This document shows, one piece after another, positions 27,963-37,561 of a DNA stretch of 64,000 nucleotides (position 1 is its first letter; each line of letters starts with the position of its first letter). The notes below the pieces were generated by a model, which worked only from the letters and a program-made list of their open reading frames with translations, was not told the origin of the DNA and ran no database searches. This DNA comes from Pseudidiomarina sp. CB1 (GTDB lineage: Bacteria > Pseudomonadota > Gammaproteobacteria > Enterobacterales > Alteromonadaceae): assembly GCF_024752025.1 (NCBI RefSeq), contig NZ_JANTPU010000001.1:682001-746000 (forward strand), read 5' to 3'. The position numbers and the translations under genes are program-made.

Positions 27963-27990
27963 TTTACAGGCTGCCTCAATCTGCTACTAT
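27963..27990 (+). promoter_or_regulatory. Promoter of tRNA-Tyr with GC-rich discriminator
   Basis: TTTACA (27963-27968) and TACTAT (27985-27990) are 16 bp apart and end 12 bp before the tRNA. The bases after the -10 box are GCCCGCC, a GC-rich discriminator typical of stringently controlled stable-RNA promoters. Confidence 0.75.
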
Positions 27991-28002
27991 GCCCGCCTTC
28001 GT

Positions 28003-28087
28003 GGAGGGGTTCCCGAGTGGCCAAAGGGATCAGACTGTAAATCTGACGGCTCAGCCTTCGCAGGTTCGAATCCTGCCCCCTCCACCA
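28003..28087 (+). tRNA. tRNA-Tyr (anticodon GTA), CCA encoded
   Basis: An 85-base gene folds as a class II tRNA: acceptor GGAGGGG pairs with CCCCTCC before ACCA, the anticodon loop is CTGTAAA, the T arm contains GGTTCGAATCC, and a long variable arm is present. It closely resembles E. coli tRNA-Tyr in every arm. It is a single tRNA on the plus strand between xerD and the quinone reductase gene, both on the minus strand. No flanking repeat or integrase was seen, so it is not evidently an integration site. Confidence 0.97.
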
Positions 28088-28103
28088 TTTTCCCGGGTCG
28101 AAT

Positions 28104-29078
28104 CTACTCCCAAGCAAGAACCAATTTTCCTTGTGTTTCGTTGCGGCGCATTTGCGTTAACGCTTGCTTCATTTCGCTCAGCGGATAAACCTTCTCGATC
28201 AATACTTGGCAGCGCCCGCTAGCCAGCAGCGGCCAGACATGCTGTTCCAACGCACGCATAATCTTCGCCTTCACTGGCAACGGTTGATTGCGTAGCGTAC
28301 TACCTTGAATCCGTTGGCGCTTCATCAATAGACGGCCAGCATCAATCGTTGCCTCACGCCCTCCCATCAAGCCGAGAACAACGATGCGGCCATCTTGCAA
28401 CAAGACCTGCTGGTCTTGTGCTAAATAGTCTCCAGCAACGGGGTCAATAATAACGTCTGCCCCACCCCAGTTCTTCACCGCCTCAACAAAGCTTCCCTGC
28501 CGCCGATTCCAGCCTGCTTCCGCACCTAGCTGTTGGCAAAATGCGATCTTCTCATCCGTACCCGCGGTGACAAAAACCGGATTATGGTTGTGCTTCGCAA
28601 GTTGCAGCGCCGCTAAACTAACACTACTTGCACCGGCATGAAGTAATAAACGTTCATGCGGTTGTATACCGGCCACTTCATAAAGATTAAACCAAGCGGT
28701 GGCAAAGGCCTCACAAAGCGCGGCACCTTGCGCAGCGGAGATCCCGCGAGGCAATTTTGCCACTTGTTGCTCGCTCACCACCACATGATCGGCGTAGCCT
28801 CCAGCAGCAAGCAAAGCACATACTTCATCACCGGGCTGCAAACGACTCACGGCTGGACCAACAGCGATGACCGTGCCACTTGCTTCGAGTCCTAAAATCT
28901 CAGAAGCACCCGGCGGTGGCGGATAATGTCCAGCAAGTTGCATGAGGTCCGCACGATTCATACCACTGTGTGAAATCGCAATAACCACTTCGTCTGTGGT
29001 TGGCGCTGCATAGTTAAATTGCACGCGTTGCGGCTCACCATCTTGCGCTCGAAATCCTACCGCTGTATGTGTACTCAT
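28104..29078 (-). CDS. NAD(P)H-quinone oxidoreductase, PIG3-like MDR family
   Basis: Zinc-independent medium-chain reductase expected to reduce quinones or reactive enones with NAD(P)H. The 324 residues have an N-terminal GroES-like domain with GMNRADLMQLAGHYPPPPG and ILGLEASGTV, and a nucleotide-binding Rossmann half with LLLHAGASSVSLAALQLAK (about 145-165), matching the PIG3/TP53I3 subgroup. The cysteine ligands of zinc alcohol dehydrogenases are absent. It is 24 bp downstream of a pirin gene and in operon with a glutathionyl-hydroquinone reductase, so a role in quinone detoxification is likely. The natural substrate is unknown. Confidence 0.88.
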   Translation of the reverse strand: MSTHTAVGFRAQDGEPQRVQFNYAAPTTDEVVIAISHSGMNRADLMQLAGHYPPPPGASEILGLEASGTVIAVGPAVSRLQPGDEVCALLAAGGYADHVVVSEQQVAKLPRGISAAQGAALCEAFATAWFNLYEVAGIQPHERLLLHAGASSVSLAALQLAKHNHNPVFVTAGTDEKIAFCQQLGAEAGWNRRQGSFVEAVKNWGGADVIIDPVAGDYLAQDQQVLLQDGRIVVLGLMGGREATIDAGRLLMKRQRIQGSTLRNQPLPVKAKIMRALEQHVWPLLASGRCQVLIEKVYPLSEMKQALTQMRRNETQGKLVLAWE

Positions 29079-29102
29079 GAAAACCTGCCCTTAAAAAGAT
29101 GA

Positions 29103-29930
29103 TCAATTGGCGACAAGGCGGCCACGCTGATAATCACTGATGGCTTGCTCAATCTCGGCCTGCGTATTCATCACAAATGGGCCATATTGAGCTATCGGTT
29201 CACCAATAGGTTCGGCCGCCAATAGCAGCATGCCAGCCTCGCCATGTGAGCGCAATGCAAGCTCGGCGTCGGGCGCCAAGCGCACCAATTCACCGCGTTG
29301 CAGTAGCGTGCCATTTAGCTCCACTTCGCCCTGATACACATAGGCCAAACGCGTTTGCTGACTGATTTCCCCTTGCTGCCAGAGCGTGGCATCCGAAAAC
29401 TTTAAATCATACATCTGAAATTGTTGGTCAGTCTGTTGGATCGGCCCTTCGTGTTCCTGAAAATGACCTGCGATGACCCTTAAAGTGAGGCCCTCTAAGG
29501 CTACTTCGGGAATTTTCGTCGCCGGATAATCCGCCCATTGCGCAGCACTCATTTTCTCTTTTGCAGGCAAGTTAAGCCAAAGTTGGAAACCCCACATTAG
29601 GCCTTCTTCTTGCTTCGGCATCTCTGCGTGAATGATGCCCCGTGCAGCTTTCATCCATTGCGCACCACCACTTTCAACCACACCAGTGTTACCTTCTGAA
29701 TCTTTGTGCTCCATGCGCCCCGCCAGCATATAGGTAAGCGTCACAAAGCCGCGATGTGGATGCGGCGGAAAGCCGGCAATATAGTCGTTCGGATCATCAG
29801 AGCGGAATTCATCCAACATTAAAAATGGATCTTGGTAACGCAGGCTCGGTTGATTAATGATGCGTGTAAGCTTAACTCCAGCACCATCTTGTGCTGGCAT
29901 TCCACGATGTCGACTTAGAATAGCAGTCAT
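29103..29930 (-). CDS. Pirin family bicupin protein
   Basis: Cupin metalloprotein; some bacterial pirins (E. coli YhhW) act as quercetin 2,3-dioxygenases, others as redox-linked regulators. The 275 residues show the N-terminal cupin metal site H57, H59 (PPHPHRGFVTLTYML), H101 and E103 (GIIHAEMP), followed by a second cupin with no clear metal ligands. The start codon overlaps the end of the upstream glutathionyl-hydroquinone reductase gene by 4 bp, so the two are coupled. All four metal residues are present, so it is probably an active metalloprotein; which reaction it performs cannot be told. Confidence 0.9.
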   Translation of the reverse strand: MTAILSRHRGMPAQDGAGVKLTRIINQPSLRYQDPFLMLDEFRSDDPNDYIAGFPPHPHRGFVTLTYMLAGRMEHKDSEGNTGVVESGGAQWMKAARGIIHAEMPKQEEGLMWGFQLWLNLPAKEKMSAAQWADYPATKIPEVALEGLTLRVIAGHFQEHEGPIQQTDQQFQMYDLKFSDATLWQQGEISQQTRLAYVYQGEVELNGTLLQRGELVRLAPDAELALRSHGEAGMLLLAAEPIGEPIAQYGPFVMNTQAEIEQAISDYQRGRLVAN

Positions 29931-30892
29931 AGTACTTTTCCTCGTTGATGCGGTGCGGCAAAGTCAAGCGCTGGCCCGCGTGGCACAATTTGTGTCGGAT
30001 TTATCATCGTATGGCTTGCATAGTAATGTTTCTTTATGTGATCCATCACCACGGTCTCAGCGACGCCCGGCACTTGATACAAAGCGCGAACATAGTCCCA
30101 AAGCGCAGGATAATCGACGATTCTTCGTTGATTCGTTTTAAAGTGCCCATGATAGACAGCATCAAATCGCACGAGTGTTGTAAATAGCCGCCAATCCGCT
30201 TCGGTAACTTCGTCACCGGCAAGAAAACGCTGTTGCTGCAAACGTTTTTCGAGCTTATCTAAGGTCAAGAATAATGCATCGAAGGCCTCTTCATACGCCT
30301 CTTGCTGCGTTGCGAAACCGCACTTGTAAACGCCATTATTCACATTGTCGTAAACTTCGTCATTGATGTTATCGATAGCATCCCGGAGTGACTGCGGATA
30401 GAAGTCCAGCTGATTTCCCGTAATAGCATTAAACGCATCATTGAACATACGAATAATGTCTGCGGATTCATTGCTCACGATGGTTTGCTTTTCTTTATCC
30501 CACAACACCGGAACGGTGACTCGACCACTGTAATTGGGATCCGCTTTCAGGTACAACTGATAGAGGAATTCTAAGCCATAAAGCGGATCATGTAAGGCTT
30601 GTTGTTGGTCAGAGGCGAATTCCCACCCGTTTTCGAGCATCAGTGGCTCAACTGCTGACACACTGATGTGTTCTTCAAGTCCTTTTAACTTGCGGAAAAT
30701 AAGGGTGCGATGCGCCCAAGGACATGCATAAGATACGTACAGATGATAGCGCCCACTTTGTGCGGGAAATTCTGCATCCGGAGCGTTGCTGAGCCAGTTT
30801 CTAAATTGCGCAGCACTACGCTCAAAACGGCCACCATGCTTGTCAGTGTCGTACCATTTATCGTGCCACTTGCCATCGACTAATAATCCCAT
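29927..30892 (-). CDS. Glutathionyl-hydroquinone reductase (YqjG/EcuA-like, GST Xi class)
   Basis: Reduces glutathionyl-hydroquinones to hydroquinones using glutathione. The protein (321 residues from ATG 30892, which has GAGG eight bases upstream; an open frame 16 codons longer is unlikely) has an N-terminal thioredoxin-like domain with the catalytic Cys57 in YVSYACPWAHRTLIFRKLKG, and the C-terminal GST helical domain (about 170-300). The C-P-W-A motif is the mark of this class. It heads a three-gene unit with pirin and a quinone oxidoreductase. YqjG of E. coli is the nearest named relative; a symbol is not assigned. Confidence 0.9.
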   Translation of the reverse strand: MGLLVDGKWHDKWYDTDKHGGRFERSAAQFRNWLSNAPDAEFPAQSGRYHLYVSYACPWAHRTLIFRKLKGLEEHISVSAVEPLMLENGWEFASDQQQALHDPLYGLEFLYQLYLKADPNYSGRVTVPVLWDKEKQTIVSNESADIIRMFNDAFNAITGNQLDFYPQSLRDAIDNINDEVYDNVNNGVYKCGFATQQEAYEEAFDALFLTLDKLEKRLQQQRFLAGDEVTEADWRLFTTLVRFDAVYHGHFKTNQRRIVDYPALWDYVRALYQVPGVAETVVMDHIKKHYYASHTMINPTQIVPRGPALDFAAPHQRGKVL

Positions 30893-30958
30893 GTTCACCT
30901 CAACGTCTGTGAAAGATAACCTAAGTATAATCTTAAACAAATCGATTGATTAGTGCGT

Positions 30959-32137
30959 TTATACGGGTTTACCTTTCGACAAAATAGAACGTTCAACGGA
31001 AGCGAGCTCAAGTGCCACGCTTGCACTCAATACGTCGGCATCGCGCTGTAAATTTCGGTGAAGTTCACTGAAGCGCTCAATGAGCGCACCATCATTGGCT
31101 TCCGCTAGTTGCTTTTCGAGTGCAGCAACCAAGGCTTCTGGGGTGACTTGCTGTTGCACCAGTTCTGGAACTAACGCTTCGTCGGCGAGTAGATTCGGTA
31201 AACTAAAAAATTTCGCCTTGAACATGCGCTTGATCAATTGATAACTCAACCAATTAAAACGATAGGCAACGGCCATTGGCCGCTTTATCAACATTGCTTC
31301 TAACGTAACTGTGCCCGAGGTCAGCAGCAAGGCATCAGCAGCAGCCATTGCCGTGCGCGATTGCCCATCAATTAAGGTTAACGGTAAGTTAGGCGCCAAT
31401 TGTTGTTGTAAGGCACGGAATTGCTCTGCACGGGCATTAGAAATCATCGGACTGATAAATTTTGCCTGCGGGTGCCGTTCATGGAACTTTTCCGCGGCGG
31501 CTAAAAAAACGGGTCCCAACCGCGCGATCTCGCCGCTCCGACTGCCCGGCAATAGTGCCACTACAAAGTTATCGGTTAATCCCAGCTCAGTCCTTGCGTC
31601 AGCCTTCTCCCAGTGCATCGGAATCACATCTGCTAACGGATGTCCTACGAACGTAGCGGGTAAGCCATGTTGGTCGTAAAAGTCTTTTTCGAAGGGTAAG
31701 AGGCATAAGACATGATCGACACTTTCCTTAATACCTTTAATACGTCCTTGCCGCCACGCCCAAACACTTGGACTGACATAATGCAGTGTAGGTATTTCAT
31801 GCGCCTTCAAACGCTTGGCAATTGGTAAGTTAAAGTCTGGAGCATCAATCCCAATAAAAACTGCTGGCCGCTGCTTGAGCAAGGTTGCGACAATGTTTCT
31901 ACGATGGCGTAACAAGGTCGGCAAGCGGCCTACGACCTCAGCGATTCCCATGACTGCGAGGTCTTCCATGGGCACCAAACTCGTTAAGCCCTCAGCAGCC
32001 ATCAACGGCCCGCCAACCCCAATAAACCTGACGTCTTGATGGCGCTCTTTGAGTGCACGCATCAATCCAGCACCTAGCAAATCACCAGAGTGTTCGCCGG
32101 CTAATAAAGCAACAGTCAAAGGCTGTGATGCGTGCAT
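30959..32137 (-). CDS. lpxB: Lipid-A-disaccharide synthase LpxB
   Basis: Joins UDP-2,3-diacylglucosamine and lipid X to form the tetra-acyl disaccharide of lipid A, at the inner face of the inner membrane. The protein (392 residues from ATG 32137) starts with LTVALLAGEHSGDLLGAGLM, and carries the family signatures FIGIDAPDFNLPIAKRLK, YVSPSVWAWRQGRI and LLPGSRSGEI, with the C-terminal sugar-nucleotide site near LLLTSGTVTLEAML. The frame is open 20 codons upstream, but those overlap lpxA and look unrelated. It follows lpxA by 25 bp and ends the lpxD-fabZ-lpxA-lpxB set; downstream rnhB and dnaE of E. coli are not here. Confidence 0.95.
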   Translation of the reverse strand: MHASQPLTVALLAGEHSGDLLGAGLMRALKERHQDVRFIGVGGPLMAAEGLTSLVPMEDLAVMGIAEVVGRLPTLLRHRRNIVATLLKQRPAVFIGIDAPDFNLPIAKRLKAHEIPTLHYVSPSVWAWRQGRIKGIKESVDHVLCLLPFEKDFYDQHGLPATFVGHPLADVIPMHWEKADARTELGLTDNFVVALLPGSRSGEIARLGPVFLAAAEKFHERHPQAKFISPMISNARAEQFRALQQQLAPNLPLTLIDGQSRTAMAAADALLLTSGTVTLEAMLIKRPMAVAYRFNWLSYQLIKRMFKAKFFSLPNLLADEALVPELVQQQVTPEALVAALEKQLAEANDGALIERFSELHRNLQRDADVLSASVALELASVERSILSKGKPV

Positions 32138-32162
32138 AGTAGCGATGTCGTTAGATAGGTTA

Positions 32163-32927
32163 TCAGCGGATAATACCGCGTGAGCTATTCTGTACAAACT
32201 GAATCAATTCATTCAGTTCTGGCGCCTGCCACGTTTCTATTTCAGCGACAGCTTCTTCAACGGTTAAGCCCTTCCGGTAAAGCGTTTTAAAGGCCCGTTT
32301 TATTTGCATAATCGCTTCTTTATCAAAACCACGACGCTTCAGACCTTCGCTATTGATCGTGCGCGGTACGGCATTATGACCCTGCGCCATAATATAAGGT
32401 GGGACGTCTTGAACGACCACGGAATTAACAGCCGTAAACGCATGGGCGCCGATATGGCAAAACTGATGTACGCCGGTAAACCCACCGAGAATCGCCCAAT
32501 CACCAACATGAACATGACCCGCTAAGGTCGTATTATTCGCAAGAATTACGTTATCTCCGACCATACAGTCATGGGCAACATGCACATAGGCCATCAACAA
32601 GTTGTTGCTGCCAATTTTGGTCAGGCTCTGATCTTGAATAGTGCCACGATGAATCGTCACGCACTCGCGAATAATATTATGATCGCCAACTTCGAGTCGT
32701 GTCGGCTCACCATGATACTTTTTGTCTTGGCAGTCTTCTCCTACCGAAGCAAACTGGTAAATCTTATTGCCTTTACCTAATACGGTTGGGCCTTTAACCA
32801 CAACGTGTGGGCCAAGCCAACAATCATCGCCAATGACTACATCGGGCCCAACAATACTGTAAGGCCCAATTTCAACGTTATTCCCGATGACCGCCTTGTC
32901 ATCAATGATCGCTGTAGGATGAATCAC
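32163..32927 (-). CDS. lpxA: UDP-N-acetylglucosamine acyltransferase LpxA
   Basis: First step of lipid A synthesis: transfers a 3-hydroxyacyl chain from acyl carrier protein to UDP-GlcNAc. The 254 residues are mostly left-handed beta-helix hexapeptide repeats (about 1-185, such as IGNNVEIGPYSIVG) followed by a helical tail. The catalytic histidine lies in MAYVHVAHDCMVGDN. E. coli LpxA has 262 residues. The ATG directly follows the fabZ stop with no gap, as in E. coli, where fabZ supplies the hydroxyacyl-ACP pathway. LpxD is a separate gene 1.3 kb upstream. Confidence 0.96.
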   Translation of the reverse strand: MIHPTAIIDDKAVIGNNVEIGPYSIVGPDVVIGDDCWLGPHVVVKGPTVLGKGNKIYQFASVGEDCQDKKYHGEPTRLEVGDHNIIRECVTIHRGTIQDQSLTKIGSNNLLMAYVHVAHDCMVGDNVILANNTTLAGHVHVGDWAILGGFTGVHQFCHIGAHAFTAVNSVVVQDVPPYIMAQGHNAVPRTINSEGLKRRGFDKEAIMQIKRAFKTLYRKGLTVEEAVAEIETWQAPELNELIQFVQNSSRGIIR

Positions 32928-33383
32928 TTAAGTTTCTCTTCTTGCGCAAATGATATCGGCACTGCAAGCGAGCTCGCCAGCAACTTCAGCACGGCCTTTA
33001 AAAACCCAAATCCCGCGACGTTCCTTCTCAAAACTGACATGCAGATCAAGTTGGTCGCCAGGGATAACTTGGCGTTTAAAGCGAGCATTATCAATGCCTG
33101 CAAACAAGTATAGGTCATTCGCTCCAGGCTTGCTTTCGGTAATTTTAAAGCCTAACAGACCAGCGGCTTGGGCCAATGCTTCAAGAATTAAAACACCGGG
33201 GAAAATGGGATTCCCTGGAAAATGGCCATTAAATAAATTCTCATTGATACTAATATTCTTAACCGCATGAATATGTTTCTCTGCATCGCAGCTAACAACT
33301 TTATCCACTAATAAAAATGGATAACGATGCGGCAATAGGCGCATAATTTCATGAATATCAAAAGCGGAGTCAGATGCTGACAA
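32928..33383 (-). CDS. fabZ: 3-hydroxyacyl-ACP dehydratase FabZ
   Basis: Removes water from 3-hydroxyacyl-ACP in fatty acid elongation; competes with LpxA and LpxD for the same substrates. The 151-residue hotdog-fold protein has [14 protein letters not shown] (residues 16-29), the catalytic His54 in [13 protein letters not shown] and Glu68 in [11 protein letters not shown]. No ATG fits the family N-terminus: the start is TTG at 33383, with GGAG eight bases upstream. It lies between lpxD and lpxA, the invariant arrangement in this group. Stop and lpxA start abut. Confidence 0.95.
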   Translation of the reverse strand: MSASDSAFDIHEIMRLLPHRYPFLLVDKVVSCDAEKHIHAVKNISINENLFNGHFPGNPIFPGVLILEALAQAAGLLGFKITESKPGANDLYLFAGIDNARFKRQVIPGDQLDLHVSFEKERRGIWVFKGRAEVAGELACSADIICARRET

Positions 33384-33433
33384 AATTCAATCTCCGTAGC
33401 TAGTGCGGCCGCAAGCAACGACCGCTGAAGTGC

Positions 33434-34453
33434 TCATTCGCTAAGTTTTTTTTCAATCTTCTTCACGCGTTGGAAAAGATCATCGAGCTGCCGATAACGT
33501 GCGCCATTTCGACGCCATTCGCGATGCGGCGCGGCCGGAATACCTGAAGCATAAACACCAGGTTCCGTAATGGCTTTGATGACCATTGAAAAGCCACTGA
33601 TCTGCACATCGTCGCAGATTTCGATGTGTCCGTTGATCGCAGTCGCACCACCTATTAAACAACGCTTACCAATGCGACAACTACCCGCTAGCACGGTACA
33701 ACCGGCTATAGCGGTATCTTCGTCAATAAAGACGTTGTGAGCAATTTGACATTGGTTGTCAATAATACAGCCACTCGAAATGATTGTGTCGTCTAATGCG
33801 CCACGATCAACCGTGGTATTCGCGCCAATCTCAACGCGGTCATGAATCACCACGCGGCCAAGTTGTGGAATCTTAATCCACTTGCCGTGTTCATTGGCCC
33901 AACCAAAACCATCCGCGCCGATAACCGCGCCGCTGTGCAACAAGCAGTTATTGCCAATCACGCAGTTGTGATAGATCACCACCTGTTGCCAAAGTTTGGT
34001 ATTCGCGCCAATCTTCACGCCAGGACCAATGTAACATCCTGCGCCAATTTGCACGTTGTCACCAAGCTCGGCGTTATCACTGATGATCGCAAAGGCTCCA
34101 ATGGAAACGTTTTCACCGATGCTTGCAGAGTCAGCTACCTTCGCAGCCTCGTCGATCCCTGATGCTGACACCGGCGTGGTATCAAGCTGTTGCGCAACTT
34201 TCGCAAAACCGGCGTAGGGATTTTTTGTTACCAACGCAGCAATGCCTTCGGGTAACTCAACATTCGGTGCGACAATGACCGCACTAGCTTGCGTCGTCTC
34301 CAATTGCGCTCGGTATTTTTCATTGGCCAAAAACGCAATTTGCCCCGACGTAGCCGAGGCAAGCGTTGCAACGCCAGTGATGGTTAGTTCACCATCACCG
34401 ACAACTTGGGCATCAATTACTGATGCCAACTGTTGCAATGTCATGGTTTGCAT
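33434..34453 (-). CDS. lpxD: UDP-3-O-acylglucosamine N-acyltransferase LpxD
   Basis: Third step of lipid A synthesis: adds the N-linked 3-hydroxyacyl chain. The 339 residues have the N-terminal uridine-binding domain ([18 protein letters not shown] and [12 protein letters not shown], about 5-50), a left-handed beta-helix of hexapeptide repeats (about 105-300) and a short coiled C-terminus ([16 protein letters not shown]). The catalytic histidine is in VIYHNC or the [10 protein letters not shown] region; the latter matches the E. coli His239 site. It starts 5 bp after skp. Another start at the second methionine (34444) is equally possible. Confidence 0.95.
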   Translation of the reverse strand: MQTMTLQQLASVIDAQVVGDGELTITGVATLASATSGQIAFLANEKYRAQLETTQASAVIVAPNVELPEGIAALVTKNPYAGFAKVAQQLDTTPVSASGIDEAAKVADSASIGENVSIGAFAIISDNAELGDNVQIGAGCYIGPGVKIGANTKLWQQVVIYHNCVIGNNCLLHSGAVIGADGFGWANEHGKWIKIPQLGRVVIHDRVEIGANTTVDRGALDDTIISSGCIIDNQCQIAHNVFIDEDTAIAGCTVLAGSCRIGKRCLIGGATAINGHIEICDDVQISGFSMVIKAITEPGVYASGIPAAPHREWRRNGARYRQLDDLFQRVKKIEKKLSE

Positions 34454-34458
34454 TCGAC

Positions 34459-34974
34459 TTAGTTTCCACCTGTCATTTTTGCAACCACTTCATCCGTCAA
34501 GTTCAGACTGTCACCAGCATACAGAACAGACTGGCTGTTAAGGACCAAATCGAAGCCCTCAGCTTGAGCAACTTGTTGTGATGCTTGGAAAACTTCACGC
34601 ATAAGTTTGTTGCGTTCTTCATTACCACGACGCTCGTTATCTTCTTGGAAGGCACGTGCTTTCATTTGGTATTGAGTTTCCAGCATTTCCATTTCACGCT
34701 GCAAATCGCGGCGCTCAGATGGCGACATAATTTGTGCGTCACGCTCTGCTTTCTCACTCAAAGCCTGCATTTCACCGCGCATTTTTTCAAGCTCGCTAAT
34801 GCGTCCAGCGAACTCTTCCTGCAGACGGTTTGATAGCTCTTGTACCTGCGGTAACTGTTGCAACACAGTTTGCATGTCTACAAAACCAACTTTCTGTTGA
34901 GCTTCTGCCGCAGAGGCGAACATTGAGGTAGCAAGTACTGCTGCCGCTACTGTTGTTTTCATTAATGCTTTCAC
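34459..34974 (-). CDS. skp: Periplasmic chaperone Skp (OmpH)
   Basis: Trimeric periplasmic chaperone that carries unfolded outer-membrane proteins to the BAM complex. The protein (171 residues) starts at GTG 34974, chosen because AGGAG lies seven bases upstream; the longer open frame would spoil the signal peptide. The signal peptide covers about residues 5-25 ([20 protein letters not shown]), and the mature part has the Skp pattern: [16 protein letters not shown], then two long charged helices around [19 protein letters not shown]. It follows bamA by 44 bp and precedes lpxD, the usual sigma-E-controlled order bamA-skp-lpxD. Confidence 0.94.
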   Translation of the reverse strand: MKALMKTTVAAAVLATSMFASAAEAQQKVGFVDMQTVLQQLPQVQELSNRLQEEFAGRISELEKMRGEMQALSEKAERDAQIMSPSERRDLQREMEMLETQYQMKARAFQEDNERRGNEERNKLMREVFQASQQVAQAEGFDLVLNSQSVLYAGDSLNLTDEVVAKMTGGN

Positions 34975-35018
34975 GTAACTACTCCTGTTATTCATAAGTT
35001 CAGGCACGAGTATTTATT

Positions 35019-37526
35019 TTAGAATGTCGTACCAAAGTTGAAACTAAAGGTTTTGGCTCTATCACCCTCATAATCCTTGATTGGACGACCAAAGGCAAAT
35101 GTCAGAGGTCCCATTGGTGAGAGCCACTGCACCGCAATACCGGCCGAAGCACGGTAAAGGTCCGGCGAACTGAAGTCTTCCAGACGATAGTTCAGGTTGC
35201 CCACCTGTTGTAATTGGCGATACTCGTCGTACTGGAACTCAGTATCCCAAACACTGCCCACATCAAGGTAAATACTTGTGCGCACAGAGTTTTTATTTTC
35301 ATCTTTTACCAACGGCGTCGGAATAATAAGTTCTATTCCGCCTGCATACATGGCGTTACCACCCACTGAATACTGGCTAACCGCAAGGGTGTCAGCTCCC
35401 GGTCCTACTGGTAAATCCGTAGGTGTACCACCAAAACCTGGAGGACCTAAAATACTGTCCGGATAGCGGTATACAGCGCGTGGACCGATGGTGTTCGGTT
35501 CGAAACCGCGAAGATCGTCGTTACCGCCGATACGGAAGTTCTCATAAAACGGGAAGATGTAATCATTGCCGTTATTATCGGTGCCATAACCGTTGCCGTA
35601 CCCTACATTTAAGCGGGTCAACAACACAAAGCTATGGTCATCGGTAAGTGGCCAGTAATGTTTAAAATCGTAATTCACTCGGAAGTAACGAACATCACTA
35701 CCTGGCACTGTAATTTCAGCATTAACCCGGTTCATTGTACCTGCGGTCGGGAACGTACCACGGTTCAAGGTCACGCGACTCCAACCCGCTTCTAATGACA
35801 TCATATCAAACGCAACGCCAGAGTTTGGATCTTGCTTATCAATATAGGGCTGGTAGAAACGTTTGACCTGCTCGTAACCTTCTACATTGGTAACTTCTTC
35901 ACGACGCAACATTGTACCGAAGTTAACGCTACTCACTTCGCTGATTGGAAAGCTTACACTCGAGCCAATACCAATTCGCTTGGTATTGTAGCGGATGAGG
36001 TTTTCTTGCTGACCAGCGTCAAACTCACTCATAAAGACCTGCCCAGACAGGTTAACACCGTCTGTCGTAAAGTAGCGGTCCATATAAGACAAACTTAAAG
36101 TTCGATTAAAGCGATTAGTGTTGATGTTAATCGCTGCGCGGTTACCGGTACCAAGAAAGTTATCTTGCGAAACACCTACACCGATTTGCAATTTCGAATA
36201 GTCTCCATAGCCCAACATAAAGTTGAAAGAACCTGACGGTTGTTCTTTTACGAGGTATTCGATATCGACCAGATCATCACGACCATTTACCCGCGTGGTT
36301 GAATTTTCTACAGTTTCAAAGAAGCCAAGACGTTCAAGGCGTAACTTGCCTTGTTCGACCATTTCGTCATTTAACGGCGCCCCTTCGAACTGACGCATTT
36401 CACGCCGCAAAACTTCATCTTCAGTTACCGTGTTACCACGGAACTTGATGCGGTTTACGTAAACGCGTTTACCAGGATTTATCGAGAAGATTAAATCAAC
36501 TTCTTTGTTCTCTTCATCGATTTCAGGAATGGCACGTACCTCTGGGTAAGCATAACCGTAGCGACCATACAATTTGGCGACAATTTCTTCGATATAGGTA
36601 ACTTGCGCAGCGCTGTATTGCGTACCCGAATCGATTTTAGTTAACCGCTCGACCACGTCACGTTGACCACGAAGGTCACCGATAACACGCGTTTCATTGA
36701 CAGTAAAAATATCACCTTCGTTGATGTGAATCGAAATATACACACCCGAACGATCTGGGGTCATACTGACCTGCACAGATTCAATCGCAAAGGTTAAATA
36801 ACCGCGGTCCTTGTAAAACGACTCAAGTGTTTCTAGGTCACCACTTAATTGTTGCTTCTGATACGTGCGAGCACCGATGAAGTTCCACCACGGTAACTTA
36901 TCTTTCAGTTCAAAGTTCGCAAGCAACTCTTCGTCGCTAAATACTGAATTCCCGACGATGTTAATTTGTTGAATTTCAGCCGAATCGCCCTCTTCAAATT
37001 CAATTTCGAGACGCACACGATTACGTGGCAAGCGAATGATATTGACCTCGACTTGCGCATTGTACTTACCGATCGAGTGATAAAAGTCTTCAAGACCAGT
37101 TTCAATACTAGCAATGGTGGTTAAATCGAGCGGCTCACCTTCAATGATTCCTTGATCGGTTAAGCTTTGAACAAGCTGTTCGTCTTTGATATCACTATTG
37201 CCATCAAACTCGATCGCACTAATCGTAGGTCGCTCAGTAACTTCAAAAATCAAGGTGTCGCCGACACGACGTACCACGATGTTATTAAAGTGGGTAGAGG
37301 AATAAAGTGAGCGAATTGAGGTTTGGATATTTTCGCTATCAATGCTATCGCCGACACGAATCGGTATGTACGTTAAAGCGGCGCCAAGCGCAACACGTTG
37401 TAAACCACGTACACGAATATCTTCAACAACAAATTCTTCCGCGCCATCGGCGCCTGTCTCAGCGCTGTAGGCTGGTAATGCAGCACCCGCCATGAGGGCA
37501 CTTAAAAATAGCTTTTTCAACGTCAT
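35019..37526 (-). CDS. bamA: Outer membrane protein assembly factor BamA
   Basis: Central Omp85-family subunit of the BAM complex that folds and inserts outer-membrane beta-barrels. The 835 residues have a signal peptide ([22 protein letters not shown]), five POTRA domains (about 28-430, the first starting [17 protein letters not shown]) and a 16-strand C-terminal barrel with the conserved loop-6 motif near the [13 protein letters not shown] region and a terminal aromatic FNFGTTF signal. The last residue is phenylalanine, as required for barrel insertion. It lies between rseP and skp, 35 bp after rseP. Length is near the 810 residues of E. coli BamA, with a few longer extracellular loops likely. 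Confidence 0.96.
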   Translation of the reverse strand: MTLKKLFLSALMAGAALPAYSAETGADGAEEFVVEDIRVRGLQRVALGAALTYIPIRVGDSIDSENIQTSIRSLYSSTHFNNIVVRRVGDTLIFEVTERPTISAIEFDGNSDIKDEQLVQSLTDQGIIEGEPLDLTTIASIETGLEDFYHSIGKYNAQVEVNIIRLPRNRVRLEIEFEEGDSAEIQQINIVGNSVFSDEELLANFELKDKLPWWNFIGARTYQKQQLSGDLETLESFYKDRGYLTFAIESVQVSMTPDRSGVYISIHINEGDIFTVNETRVIGDLRGQRDVVERLTKIDSGTQYSAAQVTYIEEIVAKLYGRYGYAYPEVRAIPEIDEENKEVDLIFSINPGKRVYVNRIKFRGNTVTEDEVLRREMRQFEGAPLNDEMVEQGKLRLERLGFFETVENSTTRVNGRDDLVDIEYLVKEQPSGSFNFMLGYGDYSKLQIGVGVSQDNFLGTGNRAAININTNRFNRTLSLSYMDRYFTTDGVNLSGQVFMSEFDAGQQENLIRYNTKRIGIGSSVSFPISEVSSVNFGTMLRREEVTNVEGYEQVKRFYQPYIDKQDPNSGVAFDMMSLEAGWSRVTLNRGTFPTAGTMNRVNAEITVPGSDVRYFRVNYDFKHYWPLTDDHSFVLLTRLNVGYGNGYGTDNNGNDYIFPFYENFRIGGNDDLRGFEPNTIGPRAVYRYPDSILGPPGFGGTPTDLPVGPGADTLAVSQYSVGGNAMYAGGIELIIPTPLVKDENKNSVRTSIYLDVGSVWDTEFQYDEYRQLQQVGNLNYRLEDFSSPDLYRASAGIAVQWLSPMGPLTFAFGRPIKDYEGDRAKTFSFNFGTTF

Positions 37527-37561
37527 TCTGTGCTACTTATTTGTTTATTGTAAATGTAATC

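Noticed and set aside
28003-28087. tRNA-Tyr as attachment site of a mobile element, with xerD as its integrase
   Set aside because: xerD is in its normal housekeeping context before dsbC-recJ, and I saw no repeat of the tRNA 3' end nearby.
30893-30958. Promoter with TATACT at 30924-30929 for the quinone-redox operon
   Set aside because: The -10 box is good, but the best -35 match is only three of six bases, so it is too weak to list.
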